NCBI RefSeq assembly: GCF_900636475.1
Contig: NZ_LR134283.1
Span: 992,001 to 1,056,000, forward strand
From: Streptococcus anginosus
Lineage (GTDB): Bacteria > Bacillota > Bacilli > Lactobacillales > Streptococcaceae
Direction: 5' to 3'
DNA: 64,000 nucleotides
Shown: positions 9,223-19,980 of the stretch, piece after piece
Numbering within the stretch: position 1 is the first letter of the stretch
Layout of the letters: each line of letters begins with the position of its first letter
The notes under the pieces: generated by a model
What the model saw: the letters and a program-made list of their open reading frames with translations, nothing else
Databases searched by the model: none
What the model was told of the DNA's origin: nothing
Made by a program: the position numbers and the translations under genes

Positions 9223-9530
9223 TATAGCCAAATAATAGCAGCAATCAAAGCAATCAAAAGCAGGACAATCCAAAATAGAATTTTGTTTAATTTCGCTTGG
9301 AATACTCCGCGTTTTGCATTTTCAATGCGTCGACTTTTGGTTACTGTTGGTTCTACATCAATTTGAAGTGTATCTTGATTGAAACCGCTAGTTGGAGAAG
9401 AATAACCAAACTGACTTCTAGTCGTTTTTAAAATTTTGGTTTCTTCCTCATCATGCAAAGGTGGACCTGAAATATCTTCACCACGATTTGCCCGTTCAAT
9501 CATTTCATCTGTTAATAAAGGTCTTCCCAT
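9222..9530 (-). CDS. macP: MacP-like membrane cofactor of a class A PBP
   Basis: A 102-residue single-pass protein. A conserved cytoplasmic N-terminus ([18 protein letters not shown]) is followed by a DEEETKI stretch, a variable linker, [10 protein letters not shown], and a C-terminal membrane helix (about residues 83-101). In pneumococcus MacP activates PBP2a and is phosphorylated by StkP on a threonine next to residue 32. Thr31 here sits in the matching DEEETK context. Position also supports the call, because it follows glmU and a nudix gene as in pneumococcus. The assignment is from remembered sequence pattern and synteny, not alignment. Confidence 0.75.
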   Translation of the reverse strand: MGRPLLTDEMIERANRGEDISGPPLHDEEETKILKTTRSQFGYSSPTSGFNQDTLQIDVEPTVTKSRRIENAKRGVFQAKLNKILFWIVLLLIALIAAIIWL

Positions 9531-9540
9531 GAGCGTCCCC

Positions 9541-10092
9541 CTATCTTCGATTCATTTTCATTTCCCAATATTGAAGTGCAATAATGGTTTTTGCATCACA
9601 AATATCACCACTAGCAAGGAGAGCTTTCGCTTCTTCCAAGGTCACTTCATGGAGTTCTAAGGTCTCGTCCTCATCTTGTGGACGAGGATTTTCAACTTTT
9701 GTCAAATGGCTAGCACTATAAAGTCTGGTTCGCTCATTGCAAAAGCCAATCGCCGAATAGAAATCATAGAGCAGTTCCAATTCACCTGTATAGCCGGTCT
9801 CTTCTTCCAATTCACGCAAAGCAGCAGCTTTAGGATCCGCATTTTCACCGACTTCTAACTTGCCTGCCGGAATTTCATAAGAGGTTGCTTCAATAGCTTT
9901 GCGGTACTGCTTGACCAAAATCATTTTGTCTTCTGGGGTTAACGCAATAACTGCTACAGCACCATTATGGAAAATCAAATCACGGTAAGCTGTCCCTTTC
10001 CCAGCCGGTAGCTGAACTTTATCCTTGACAAGGTTAAAAATAGGACCTTGATAAATTTCTGTTCGTTTTAGCGTTTTTTCTTCAAAATCCAT
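9541..10092 (-). CDS. NUDIX hydrolase, ADP-ribose pyrophosphatase type
   Basis: A 183-residue NUDIX enzyme, probably cleaving ADP-ribose or related nucleoside diphosphate derivatives. The full Nudix box is visible, from GKLEVGEN to [11 protein letters not shown], preceded by the beta strands typical of the ADPRase subgroup ([34 protein letters not shown]). It lies 8 bp after glmU and 10 bp before macP, so the three are one transcript. Confidence 0.9.
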   Translation of the reverse strand: MDFEEKTLKRTEIYQGPIFNLVKDKVQLPAGKGTAYRDLIFHNGAVAVIALTPEDKMILVKQYRKAIEATSYEIPAGKLEVGENADPKAAALRELEEETGYTGELELLYDFYSAIGFCNERTRLYSASHLTKVENPRPQDEDETLELHEVTLEEAKALLASGDICDAKTIIALQYWEMKMNRR

Positions 10093-10100
10093 AGCCGTTC

Positions 10101-11930
<1,830 letters not shown>

Positions 11931-12374
11931 CTAATCTATCGGATAAACCTTGCAAAACTCCTCCAAGACCACACTTGTCTCCTCTGAGAAAGCTAAGCTG
12001 GCTTCAGCCATCCATTCCGTGAAGAATTCCTCATGCACCTTCCGCCAATAAGCCAAAGATTTATCTCCCTCTCCTTCTTTAAAAGCGTGCTCTGCAGACA
12101 CTTGATTGAAAGGGACAACCGTTACCTTGGTCACTTTAATGATACAGACAGTTTGACCCTGACCGTCTAAAATTACATCAAAGGTTCCTGCTTGAGGAAT
12201 CGGCTCACCATCTATCTGATACAAATCGTAGGCAGAAGCCGTCGCAGTCTTCTCTCCTTTCAAAACTAAATCCGCCAGCTGGTCTGGCTCTACACCAAAT
12301 GCCCAGGCGTCAATGTCATCACCGATTGCGGGGTTGATTGTTTTGTATTCATTCCATAATTGTTCTGGTGTCAT
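11931..12374 (-). CDS. ASCH-domain protein
   Basis: A 147-residue ASCH-domain protein, a beta-barrel fold related to PUA that is thought to bind RNA or modified nucleosides. The motifs visible are DAWAFG near residue 25, LKGEKTATAS, a VILDGQGQTVCIIKVT strand pair, and HAFKEGEGDKSLAYWRKVHEEFF near the C-terminus. The pattern matches the YqfB-like/DUF984 subgroup. Some ASCH proteins are amidohydrolases acting on N4-acetylcytidine, but that cannot be assumed here. It follows the broken GNAT gene with a 26-bp overlap of the ancestral frames. Confidence 0.85.
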   Translation of the reverse strand: MTPEQLWNEYKTINPAIGDDIDAWAFGVEPDQLADLVLKGEKTATASAYDLYQIDGEPIPQAGTFDVILDGQGQTVCIIKVTKVTVVPFNQVSAEHAFKEGEGDKSLAYWRKVHEEFFTEWMAEASLAFSEETSVVLEEFCKVYPID

Positions 12375-13139
12375 GGTTTCTCCTATCTGTTACTGATTTC
12401 AACTCATAAGCTGGATAAGCTCCTAAACATTGATAGCCTAGCTTCTCAGCTATTTTCTTTGAGGCTTCATTGTGGGCATCCCAGAGCGGAAAAACGCCGC
12501 ATTGCAGGGATGCCAAAATCATCTTCGCCCCAAGAACAGTAGCTAAACCTTGCTGTTGACAAGTCGGTTTTGTTGCAATCTCAATTCAATGGCTTTTTGG
12601 TAGACAAGTGCTGTCGAGACCCCAGCGACGATTTCCTCACCCTTTCGGATCACAAAGCCAAAAGCTCCGCCTTCTTGAAAATCTTTAAAAGTTGCAAAAT
12701 TCCCCTGCAAATCCTGAGACCATTCTTCCTGAGCCAGTTTTTGATAGGTTTTTGGGTCGATTACCTCAATAACGAGTTGCTCCGATAACTGCTCCACGAT
12801 GTTTTTCAAAACCTTGTCATCAAAATCTGCCTCATCTTTAAAAGCATAACGGGTAAAAGGAGATAAGGCTGGACAAGAGGACAAGCAGCCTTGCCAAGAA
12901 GCCTCTTCAGATATGAGAATGCGGTAGTCTGGCTTACAAAAGTCCCTATAATCCGCCAGTAATGCCATATCTGCCTGCCCAGCCAAAAAGAGAAAATCTC
13001 CTTGTTCATACAAAACGGCAGTCTCGTCTTCATTTGTATAAAACTGCCCCAGCCCAGCTTTCAAACCATATCTCACCATGTTCTTTTGCCAATGTTGGAA
13101 ACATTCCTGCAGTCTTGGCTCAATGCTCACTGCTTTCAT
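12349..13139 (-). pseudogene. GNAT acetyltransferase, frameshifted
   Basis: The first 190 or so residues form a GNAT-type protein (MKAVSIEPRLQECFQHW; GAFGFVIRKGEEIVAGVSTA; ALVYQKAIE), which then run into LRLQQNRLVNSKV and a stop at 12543. One base out of frame, the next sequence reads IEIATKPTCQQQGLATVLG, the expected acetyl-CoA-binding Q/RxxGxA loop, then LWDAHNEASKKIAEKLGY and a stop at 12349. A one-base deletion near 12590 therefore separates the substrate half from the cofactor-binding half. The truncated product would lack the acetyl-CoA site. The ancestral end overlaps the ASCH gene. Confidence 0.75.
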
Positions 13140-13152
13140 TCTGCTTGCTTCC

Positions 13153-13851
13153 TCACTTCAAACTCCAGCCACCGTCAATCTTGACAATCTCGCCCTGCAT
13201 GGGCTGGGCTTTTCCTGAGGCGAGAAAGAGGGTCAGCTCGGCAACTTCTTCTGGTTCTATCCAACGCTTGATGGGAGTTTCGTCTGCTACCCATTGGGCT
13301 AAGCCTCCCGGCTCAAAGTCTGCTGCTGTCATACTTGTTTTAACTGCACCCGGTGCAATCCCAAAAACCTGCACTCCCTGCTCCGCATAATCCAGTGCCA
13401 ACTGCTTGGTAAATCCTGCTAGAGCATGCTTGGAAGAAGTGTAAGCATGACCGCCACCGCCAGCTAAGCTAGATGCAATCGAGCACATATTGATGATAAT
13501 GCCTGATTGTTTCTTCAGCATCTGCGTCAGATAATAACGAGTTAGCTCTACTGGTGTTACATAGTTAATCTCGAAAATTTCTTGGATTTCCTGAGCGGAT
13601 TGCTCAAGAAGTGGCTTGTAATCATCCAGCACTCCAGCTGTATTGCAGAGGACATCTACCTGTGGACACCAGTCAAAAACTGGTTGAAATCCTAACGTCA
13701 AATCTTGTTGAAGGAAATGAAAATCCCCTATCAAACTTGGTTTTTCAGAGCGGTCTACACCATATACGCGCCAGCCATTTTCCAAAAAAAGCTGCACCTG
13801 AGCCAGACCAATCCCTGAGCTAACACCTGTCACCAAAACCGTCCTAGTCAT
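13153..13851 (-). CDS. Short-chain dehydrogenase/reductase
   Basis: A 232-residue classical SDR. The NAD(P)-binding TGVSSGIG loop is at residues 8-15, NTAG is present, and the active-site YTSSK with catalytic Tyr and Lys lies in the middle. It ends with an IDGGWSLK tail typical of FabG-like enzymes. The substrate cannot be predicted. I choose the ATG at 13851 because GGTGGAAG stands 7 bp upstream and the Rossmann fold begins at once. An upstream in-frame ATG at 13869 lies inside the previous gene. The start overlaps the DUF2829 stop by 8 bp, indicating translational coupling. Confidence 0.88.
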   Translation of the reverse strand: MTRTVLVTGVSSGIGLAQVQLFLENGWRVYGVDRSEKPSLIGDFHFLQQDLTLGFQPVFDWCPQVDVLCNTAGVLDDYKPLLEQSAQEIQEIFEINYVTPVELTRYYLTQMLKKQSGIIINMCSIASSLAGGGGHAYTSSKHALAGFTKQLALDYAEQGVQVFGIAPGAVKTSMTAADFEPGGLAQWVADETPIKRWIEPEEVAELTLFLASGKAQPMQGEIVKIDGGWSLK

Positions 13852-14080
13852 GGACTTCCACCCAGTCATCTGCTAATATGTCACAAGGCGTCGGACTCCA
13901 CATGGAAAAGCCTTCTCCCTCGCCTGATACATTAATGAGAAAATAAGGCGTCACTTCAAGCGCCACTCCGTTCTGCTCAATGCTGTCAAAAAGCTGGATA
14001 TAATTCTCAGCACCGCCCCAGCCTATGCGAACATATTTCTTTTTGGCTTTCAAACCCGGTAACATTTCTTCAAATGTCAT
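13844..14080 (-). CDS. DUF2829 (Tad2-fold) small protein
   Basis: A 78-residue DUF2829 protein that begins MTFEEMLPGLKAKKKYVRIGW. It has an aromatic-rich middle and ends TPCDILADDWVEV, the W-x-P-x-x-x-D-x-x-x-x-D-W signature of the family. The start at 14080 is preferred over the ATG at 14104 because AAAGAGG lies just upstream and family members begin at the TFEEAL-like motif. Phage members of DUF2829 include Tad2, which sequesters Thoeris cyclic-ADP-ribose signals. Chromosomal copies in bacteria have no settled role. It is coupled to the downstream SDR gene, and no prophage genes are nearby. Confidence 0.8.
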   Translation of the reverse strand: MTFEEMLPGLKAKKKYVRIGWGGAENYIQLFDSIEQNGVALEVTPYFLINVSGEGEGFSMWSPTPCDILADDWVEVHD

Positions 14081-14271
14081 GATATACCTCTTTCTGCTTT
14101 TCATATTACTAGTATAGCAAAATATATTGCCAATCGCTGGTTTTTCCTTGCCTTTTGCTGCTACTTCTGTTAGACTTGCAAGAGTAAATGAATTTTGAGT
14201 GAGTATTTTTGTTTTTCATCTTTACTTTTTCTATTTTTTACGCAACATTTTAGAGAAAGGAAGTAAGATGT

Positions 14272-14475
14272 ATGGCACAAGGTACAGTAAAATGGTTCAA
14301 TGCTGAAAAAGGCTTCGGCTTTATTTCACAAGAAAACGGACCAGACGTTTTTGCTCACTTTTCAGCGATTCAATCCGACGGATTCAAATCACTGAATGAA
14401 GGCGAAAAAGTAACTTTTGACATTGAAGAAGGTCAACGTGGTCTTCAAGCAGTCAATATTACAAAATTAGCATAA
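14272..14475 (+). CDS. Cold-shock protein (CspA family)
   Basis: A 67-residue single cold-shock domain with both RNA-binding motifs, KGFGFI (RNP1) and DVFAHF (RNP2). It acts as an RNA chaperone that melts structures in mRNA. The ribosome binding site is GAAAGGAAG. About 120 bp of AT-rich sequence precede it and could form a long 5' leader, which is usual for csp genes. It is transcribed alone and away from the neighbouring genes, and ends at a terminator. Confidence 0.95.
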   Translation: MAQGTVKWFNAEKGFGFISQENGPDVFAHFSAIQSDGFKSLNEGEKVTFDIEEGQRGLQAVNITKLA

Positions 14476-14484
14476 GACAAGAAA

Positions 14485-14510
14485 AAGCTGGACAAAAAGT
14501 GTTCCAGCTT
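14485..14510 (+). terminator. Terminator after csp gene
   Basis: An 8-bp perfect stem AAGCTGGA / TCCAGCTT with a 10-base loop lies 9 bp after the stop codon and is followed by a T-rich stretch. Confidence 0.8.
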
Positions 14511-14529
14511 CTATCATATTTATTAATAA

Positions 14530-14765
14530 ACGAATAACGTAGCTTCAACATTCAGTGAATTGTTGAAGGCGGGAAATCAGCCTTGCACAGCAAGCCATCG
14601 TGATTGGACTTTTCATTCGCTTTTCAAGCTCGGAAGAGCACCTTTGACGAAAACTTCGTTTTCTTCATCTGCAACCTTAAACAGCTTGATAACTGTTTAA
14701 GCACCCTTGCGGGGGTGGGACTACGAACTAAAAATTTTCTATTTTTAGTTCTGTCCCACTCCCTT
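14530..14765. repeat. Intergenic repeat element with long bidirectional hairpin
   Basis: This gap carries a member of the window's intergenic repeat family. Its right end is a long imperfect inverted repeat (14708-14763) in which GGGGGTGGGAC and GAACTAAAAA pair with TTTTTAGTTC and GTCCCACTCCC. The left part holds AACCTTAAACAGCTTGATAA, which resembles in reverse the sequence near 37340. It would stop transcription from the csp side and from the isomerase side. Confidence 0.55.
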
Positions 14766-14825
14766 TTTTTCTCAAATAACGATAACTGCAACAGAAGTCA
14801 ATCTCATACTTTCCCTATTTGATTG

Positions 14826-15490
14826 TCAAACTTTATTCCACTTTCTATCTGCGTCCATTTTATCTACTTTCACTTTCAGCAAACGGATGAACTCTTTATT
14901 ACTTCCCTTATTTATAATGGCATTCATCACTATCTTTCTTTGCAACAATTTAGTGAAAGTATCAGTTGGAAGTTGTTCTACTGATTCTTCCCAACTTCGT
15001 TTCGTCAACTGATTCAGGTCCTTTAAGCTACTTGCTTCCAACCTTTTTCTTTCCGCTTCATTTTCAGGATAACCCATACCAAACTCACCATCAAATAATT
15101 TATCCAATGTATATTGTAGGTTCAATTCTCCTTGCCAACCAAAATTCAACCCTAATGGCAGGGAAGCAACATTTCCTCCATTGATTCGTCCAAAGAGGAA
15201 AGCATCTTGTGGGGTCTCTATATAGCCACACAAAAGACCTGGTAAACTATTACAGGCAAGCATCATACCTTGACCTGAAGAACAACCTGTTACAACAAAA
15301 TCTACTGCTCCACTTTCTATTAAGAAACTAATCATCATCGCTATCTCAACATAAGAATACTGCTCGTTCTCCTCCTCAAAAATACCAAAATTCAGCACTT
15401 CGTCAGACGATTGGACTGCTTTTTTACAGATTCAAATAGCAGCGAATTCATATTTCTTCGAGTGGTTCCTTGGATAACCGCAACTCTCAT
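14826..15490 (-). pseudogene. RpiB/LacA/LacB-type sugar-phosphate isomerase, frameshifted in a poly-A run
   Basis: The gene starts at the ATG at 15490, which overlaps the stop of the upstream GNAT gene as ATGA. It reads MRVAVIQGTTRRNMNSLLFE, then goes out of frame at a run of six A (plus-strand T run 15420-15425) and stops after 37 codons. With one more A the frame continues into VLNFGIFEEENEQYSY and the 190-residue remainder, which has the VTGCSSGQGMMLACN motif of the RpiB/LacAB family. Loss of one base in a homopolymer could be a true mutation, a phase-variable slip or a sequencing error. Substrate unknown. Confidence 0.75.
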
Positions 15491-15948
15491 TTCAACTCCT
15501 TTTCCATTTTGACAAAAAGGTAACTATCGCCATTGCTTTCCTGAGGCTGCCGCCCAATCACGTTGAAACCACAATGAAGATAGAGCTTTTGAGCTCTTTG
15601 ATTAAAATCTGCAACTGAGAGAGTTAGGCTTTTTACTGAGATATTTTCTTCAATAAACTGCAGAATGGTTTGTAAAAACTCTTCCCCTTGACCTTTACCA
15701 CAATACTCTGGCTTCATCCCTAAACCTAGCTCTTGCTTGTCTTTGCCAACTGGGAAAAGACAGAAAAAACCATACAATTCATCATTTTTGAGAATTTGAT
15801 AATAGTGATTGCCACGCGCTTCAGGAGATAAAATTTCTTCATAATCCTCAGGATCCGCTTGTATATCATAAAAAGCATAGATTCCTTCGTAATGCCAATG
15901 ATTCGCAATTTCTTCTGCATTGCTTTGACTTAATGGTTCAATTTTCAT
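15487..15948 (-). CDS. GNAT family N-acetyltransferase
   Basis: A 153-residue single-domain GNAT. Motif A is LGLGMKPEYCGKGQGEEFLQ (acetyl-CoA pyrophosphate loop G-x-G-x-G/E), followed by LTLSVADFNQRAQKLYLHCGF, the usual N-x-x-A-x-x-x-Y-x-x-x-GF end. The closest general type is RimI/RimJ-like, and the substrate is unknown. Its stop overlaps the start of the isomerase gene downstream (ATGA), so the two are translationally coupled, and it lies 12 bp after another GNAT gene. Confidence 0.88.
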   Translation of the reverse strand: MKIEPLSQSNAEEIANHWHYEGIYAFYDIQADPEDYEEILSPEARGNHYYQILKNDELYGFFCLFPVGKDKQELGLGMKPEYCGKGQGEEFLQTILQFIEENISVKSLTLSVADFNQRAQKLYLHCGFNVIGRQPQESNGDSYLFVKMEKELK

Positions 15949-15960
15949 GGATTTCCTTTC

Positions 15961-16389
15961 TTAAAATTTCCAATAAAAACGTTTCTGGTCAGCTTTCTCC
16001 TCACAGCCCAGTTTTCGATAAAATTCATGGGCTTCAGTTCGAGAAATGCCAGAGTTTATGCGAATACCTGCATAGCCTGCAGCTGAACCCTCTTCACGCA
16101 CAGCCTGCATAAGCGCTCTGCCATATCCCTGACCTTGAAAATCTTTGTCAACTGCTAATGCCAACAGGTTGAGTAAAGGCGGAAAATAGAGGCAATCATA
16201 GCTAGCTGCATGGGCATAGCCGACAATCTTTCCTGCCACATTTTCTGCTACCAAGATAAAATGATCAGACCTATCCAATAGCTCTGATAGTTTCTGACGA
16301 GTTTCTATCAAGCCAAAATCATAGCCGAGAGCAGTTGCATTGATTTCCTGAATAGCCGCTGCGTCTGAAAGTTCTGCAGGTCGTATCAT
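15961..16389 (-). CDS. GNAT family N-acetyltransferase
   Basis: A 142-residue GNAT with the start MIRPAELSDAAAIQEI, the cofactor loop DKDFQGQGYGRALMQ and the end INSGISRTEAHEFYRKLGC. These are the canonical motif A and B elements. The substrate cannot be told. It is the first gene of a small unit, GNAT-GNAT-isomerase, all read leftwards with gaps of 12 bp or less. Confidence 0.88.
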   Translation of the reverse strand: MIRPAELSDAAAIQEINATALGYDFGLIETRQKLSELLDRSDHFILVAENVAGKIVGYAHAASYDCLYFPPLLNLLALAVDKDFQGQGYGRALMQAVREEGSAAGYAGIRINSGISRTEAHEFYRKLGCEEKADQKRFYWKF

Positions 16390-16456
16390 GTTCGCACCTC
16401 TTTTTCTTTCTATTATAGCAAAAAACAGCCTAAGTGGCTGTCTGGATTAAAGCTTA

Positions 16457-17845
16457 TCAATTGATTTCCGAATGTTGATAGCCATAGATAAAATAGATAA
16501 TTGTTCCGACTAGTAAGGCAAGCCCGAATGCCAGCCATGTGTCAAAGCCATATTGGGTCATGAAAGACAGACAGATAATAATGGATAAGATTGGCGTCAG
16601 AGGCACCTGAGGAGTTTTAAATTCCCCTGCTTGAGGAAGTCCTTTATCCTTGCGCAACTTCAAAATAGCCACTGCTAACAAAATCAGATAAGCCAAGGTG
16701 CAGATATTTAGAAAGGATGCGATACTGGCTAGCGGAAAAATACCAGCACAAATAGCCGCTACAATTCCTACCAAAATCGTAGCATTTTTCGGTACCCGAC
16801 TAGTGGCAGTTAATTTTCTGAAAGACTTTGGTAACAAACCGTCACGTGCAATGCTGTAAATCATGCGCGACAGAGCATAAGTCATGGAAATGCAAACGGT
16901 AATCAAAGTCAAAATCGCCACCACTGACACATAATTAGCCACCCAGCTAAGTCCAGCACTGCGAAGCGCAAACGCGACAGCATCTGCCACATCTAGCTTG
17001 CTGTAGTGAACAATCCCTGTCAGAACCAGTGTCACCAATATATAAAGTACCGTTACAATGGACAAAGATAGCACAATCCCTCGTGGAACATTTTTTTGTG
17101 GCTCCTTAATCTCGTCCACTGCCATAGAAATAGACTCAAAGCCCAAAAAGGCAAAGAACATCAGAGAAGCACCAGCCATAATTCCAACATTACCACCATA
17201 TAATTTTCCAAAGCCAAATGGGGCAAAATGAGACCAATTTTCAGGTTTAATAAAGAAAATCCCTACAAAGATAAAAAGGGCAAGCGCCGAAAACTTCAAG
17301 ACAACCAAAGCGGAATTAAATCGCAGAGCTGCTTTAGAATTTAATAAAACTACACCCGTCACAAATACTAAAACAAGAATCGGCAGTAAGTCTACATAGG
17401 TTCCCGCTTGCGGATTAAAGGTTCCATTGAGCGCTCTTGGCATACTCAAACCAAATCCATTCAGCAAGCCTTTCAAATAGGAAGCCCAACCAGAGGCAAC
17501 ACTAGATACCGCCGTCATAAATTCCATAATGGTCAGCCAACCTGCTATCCAAGCTGGAAATTCTCCAAAAACAGCATAGAGATAGCTATAAGCACCTCCA
17601 TTTGCAGGAATTCTTGACGCAAATTCTGCATAAAAGAAAGCAGAAATACTCACGCAAAGAGCAGAAATAATAATCGAAATCACCAAAGCTGGACCAGCTA
17701 GAGTTGCAGCCGCCGTTCCGGTAATCGTGAAAATACCCGTTCCCACCATAGCGCCAATTCCTAACAAAATCAAATCAAGCAATCGTAAATGACGACGCAT
17801 GCCAGTCCGATCTCGACTGACATCTTTTTTACGAAAAATATTCAT
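16457..17845 (-). CDS. APC-family amino acid permease (YfnA/CAT type)
   Basis: A 462-residue integral membrane transporter with about 12-13 hydrophobic helices. It shows the APC landmarks GIGAMVGTGIFTITG in helix 1, ANGGAYSYLYAVFGE, and FFAFLGFESISMAVDEIKEPQKNVPRG, the conserved cytoplasmic loop of the cationic amino acid transporter group. It is a proton or exchange-driven importer. The substrate, probably a cationic or neutral amino acid, is not certain. The ATG at 17845 is chosen because GGAG lies 8 bp before it; an in-frame TTG at 17857 overlaps that site. Confidence 0.9.
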   Translation of the reverse strand: MNIFRKKDVSRDRTGMRRHLRLLDLILLGIGAMVGTGIFTITGTAAATLAGPALVISIIISALCVSISAFFYAEFASRIPANGGAYSYLYAVFGEFPAWIAGWLTIMEFMTAVSSVASGWASYLKGLLNGFGLSMPRALNGTFNPQAGTYVDLLPILVLVFVTGVVLLNSKAALRFNSALVVLKFSALALFIFVGIFFIKPENWSHFAPFGFGKLYGGNVGIMAGASLMFFAFLGFESISMAVDEIKEPQKNVPRGIVLSLSIVTVLYILVTLVLTGIVHYSKLDVADAVAFALRSAGLSWVANYVSVVAILTLITVCISMTYALSRMIYSIARDGLLPKSFRKLTATSRVPKNATILVGIVAAICAGIFPLASIASFLNICTLAYLILLAVAILKLRKDKGLPQAGEFKTPQVPLTPILSIIICLSFMTQYGFDTWLAFGLALLVGTIIYFIYGYQHSEIN

Positions 17846-17935
17846 CCTAAACTCCAATTTATTAGATTGAATTATTCTACCATAAAAGCAATCAAAAAGG
17901 AATCAAACGTCCCTCTTTTTTGTTAAATAAATTGA

Positions 17936-17965
17936 AAAAGGAGCAAGAATAGCCCTACTCCTTTT
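17936..17965 (-). terminator. Terminator after the first BceB-like permease
   Basis: AAAAGGAG pairs with CTCCTTTT around a 14-base loop, with Ts following on the minus strand. It closes the left end of the transporter island. Confidence 0.65.
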
Positions 17966-17991
17966 CACTATTATCCGTACCTATCGCTAAC

Positions 17992-19980
17992 TCAAATCGA
18001 CACAATTCTACGATAACTGCGTGATGTGATGAGAAAGACAAGTACATAGACGATAAAGAAAACAGCACAAACGCCAAGCGTAACTTCCAACATCAATGTA
18101 GCATTTAAGACACCCAGCACTTTCAACATAAGGCTCAGCATATGATAAGCAAATGCCAGATGCACAAAAGCGAAAGCAAGCGGTAAGAAGAACACAGTCA
18201 AAATTTGTTTGCGAATGGTGCGCTTGGTTTGCTTTTCATCTAATCCTACCTTTTGTAAAATTACAAAGCGGTCTCGGTCTTCATACCCTTCTGAAATCTG
18301 TTTGTAGTAGATTACCAAAACCGTTCCCAGCATAAAGACAATTGAAAGGAAAATACCAATAAAGAAAACTCCGCCGAGCATGCTCATGATTTCCTGCACA
18401 CCTTGGATTCTTGTATAACCATACACACCGGCATTATCGGGGAGCGTCGTATTGAACTGTTTCAGCTTCTTCTGGTAAGCTGTATCCAAATCGCCCTTTT
18501 TCTTATTAGAAGCCCTGATATTCAAGCCGCCATATAACTCTGTATTAATTGTGTAGTGCTCCTTTTGTGCATCTACTATCTTTTGTGGATCATTGACAAC
18601 CATAAAAAGAGACTGCGGCACAATGATATTATACTGATCTACGACATTTCCAAGAACAAAGTCCTCTGTTAAAAGTTCTTTCACTGTCAATTCTTGTCCA
18701 ATCAGTTTAAGAGGTTGATCTTGTTTAATAGACATTCCTTTTGCAAAGATTGCTGTCTCATTGTCTTTCAAGTCCAACGTTTTGCCAGTCATCTTTTGAT
18801 AATCAGCAACTGAAAATAGAAGAATGTAAGCTTGTGGAGAAACTCGTGCTTCACCTTTTGGATAAATATCAAGCTGATTACCGTCTTGTTTTTTAATTCC
18901 CATCGAATAATATTGATGGGCGCTTTTCTTAGTAACTTTTAGATGATTTTCATTTGCAAACTCTGTCAGTGCTTGTTCCAATTGGGCAGCTGATACTTCA
19001 CTTCCCTTTATAGTATAGTCTTGAGGGTACATCACTGTTTTCAGATAATCAGCACCTGCGTAGATGTTAATACCACCAGCTAAGGTGACTAAGACCATGG
19101 TTGACAAAATCGAAATCGTTGCTAAGCCAACCGCATTTTTCTTCATCCGAAAAATCAAATTGGACACAGAAATCATATTGTTTGGTTGATAGTAATATCG
19201 TTTATTTTTCTGGAGCAACTGCAAAAATACCGTAACTCCTGCATTGAACAGCAGATAAGTCCCTAAAATAACAAAGAGAACAGCTATAAAAAATATACCA
19301 ATTGCTGTCAATGGATTTTTGACACTCAGAGCTAGGTAATAAGCATAGCCTAAAGAAATCGATCCAATAATCGTTTGAATCAGAAGAAATCGTCCTTTTC
19401 TTTCACCGCTATTCTTTTCCTTGGCCAATTGCAAAGCATTAAAACGTAGAATCCTCAAACCGTTGACAAGCACCAAGCCCGCAAAAATAACGCCATAGAT
19501 GACAACAACTGAAATAAGAACTAACCATTGAAACGTGGATACTAGAACAACTTTTAACCCCATCAATTTCAGTAAAAAGGCATAAATCAGTTTATCAAAT
19601 ACAATACCAAATCCAAGACCAATCGTGACAGTCGTCGCTCCTAAAATCAATAACTCAATGAACACCATGGTAAAGAGATGACGTTTATTAAGCCCTAGCA
19701 TTCCATAAAGACCTAGCTCTTTCGAACGGTTTTTCATGACGAAGCTATTAGCATAAAAAACGATAATCGCTGCAGCAATCGTCACAATAATCACTCCAAG
19801 AGCCAAGACAAATGAAATAGAACTTGCCCCCTGCATTTTTTGTAAATGGGGATTAAACGTTAAAGAATTAAAAATATATGAAATAGCGACGACTAAACAA
19901 GTTGCCAACGCAAATGGATAGTATAATCTACGATTTTTCACTAGGTTAGAAACCGCTAATTTTCCCGCTAATCTAAACAC
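17992..19980 (-). CDS. BceB-type ABC transporter permease (copy A)
   Basis: A 662-residue FtsX-fold permease with ten predicted helices. It has one N-terminal helix, a block of helices, a large extracellular domain of about 200 residues (roughly 300-520) and three C-terminal helices. The N-terminus LAVSNLVKNRRLYYPFAL, the ISVSNLIFRMKKNAVGLATISILSTM segment and the IYYKQISEGYEDRDRF loop are hallmarks of BceB/VraG/MbrB proteins. These detoxify bacitracin and other lipid II-binding peptides and signal to a partner BceS kinase. Translation probably starts at a GTG that overlaps the ATPase gene by 8 bp. It is a diverged paralogue of the permease at 23953-25929. Confidence 0.9.
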   Translation of the reverse strand: MFRLAGKLAVSNLVKNRRLYYPFALATCLVVAISYIFNSLTFNPHLQKMQGASSISFVLALGVIIVTIAAAIIVFYANSFVMKNRSKELGLYGMLGLNKRHLFTMVFIELLILGATTVTIGLGFGIVFDKLIYAFLLKLMGLKVVLVSTFQWLVLISVVVIYGVIFAGLVLVNGLRILRFNALQLAKEKNSGERKGRFLLIQTIIGSISLGYAYYLALSVKNPLTAIGIFFIAVLFVILGTYLLFNAGVTVFLQLLQKNKRYYYQPNNMISVSNLIFRMKKNAVGLATISILSTMVLVTLAGGINIYAGADYLKTVMYPQDYTIKGSEVSAAQLEQALTEFANENHLKVTKKSAHQYYSMGIKKQDGNQLDIYPKGEARVSPQAYILLFSVADYQKMTGKTLDLKDNETAIFAKGMSIKQDQPLKLIGQELTVKELLTEDFVLGNVVDQYNIIVPQSLFMVVNDPQKIVDAQKEHYTINTELYGGLNIRASNKKKGDLDTAYQKKLKQFNTTLPDNAGVYGYTRIQGVQEIMSMLGGVFFIGIFLSIVFMLGTVLVIYYKQISEGYEDRDRFVILQKVGLDEKQTKRTIRKQILTVFFLPLAFAFVHLAFAYHMLSLMLKVLGVLNATLMLEVTLGVCAVFFIVYVLVFLITSRSYRRIVSI

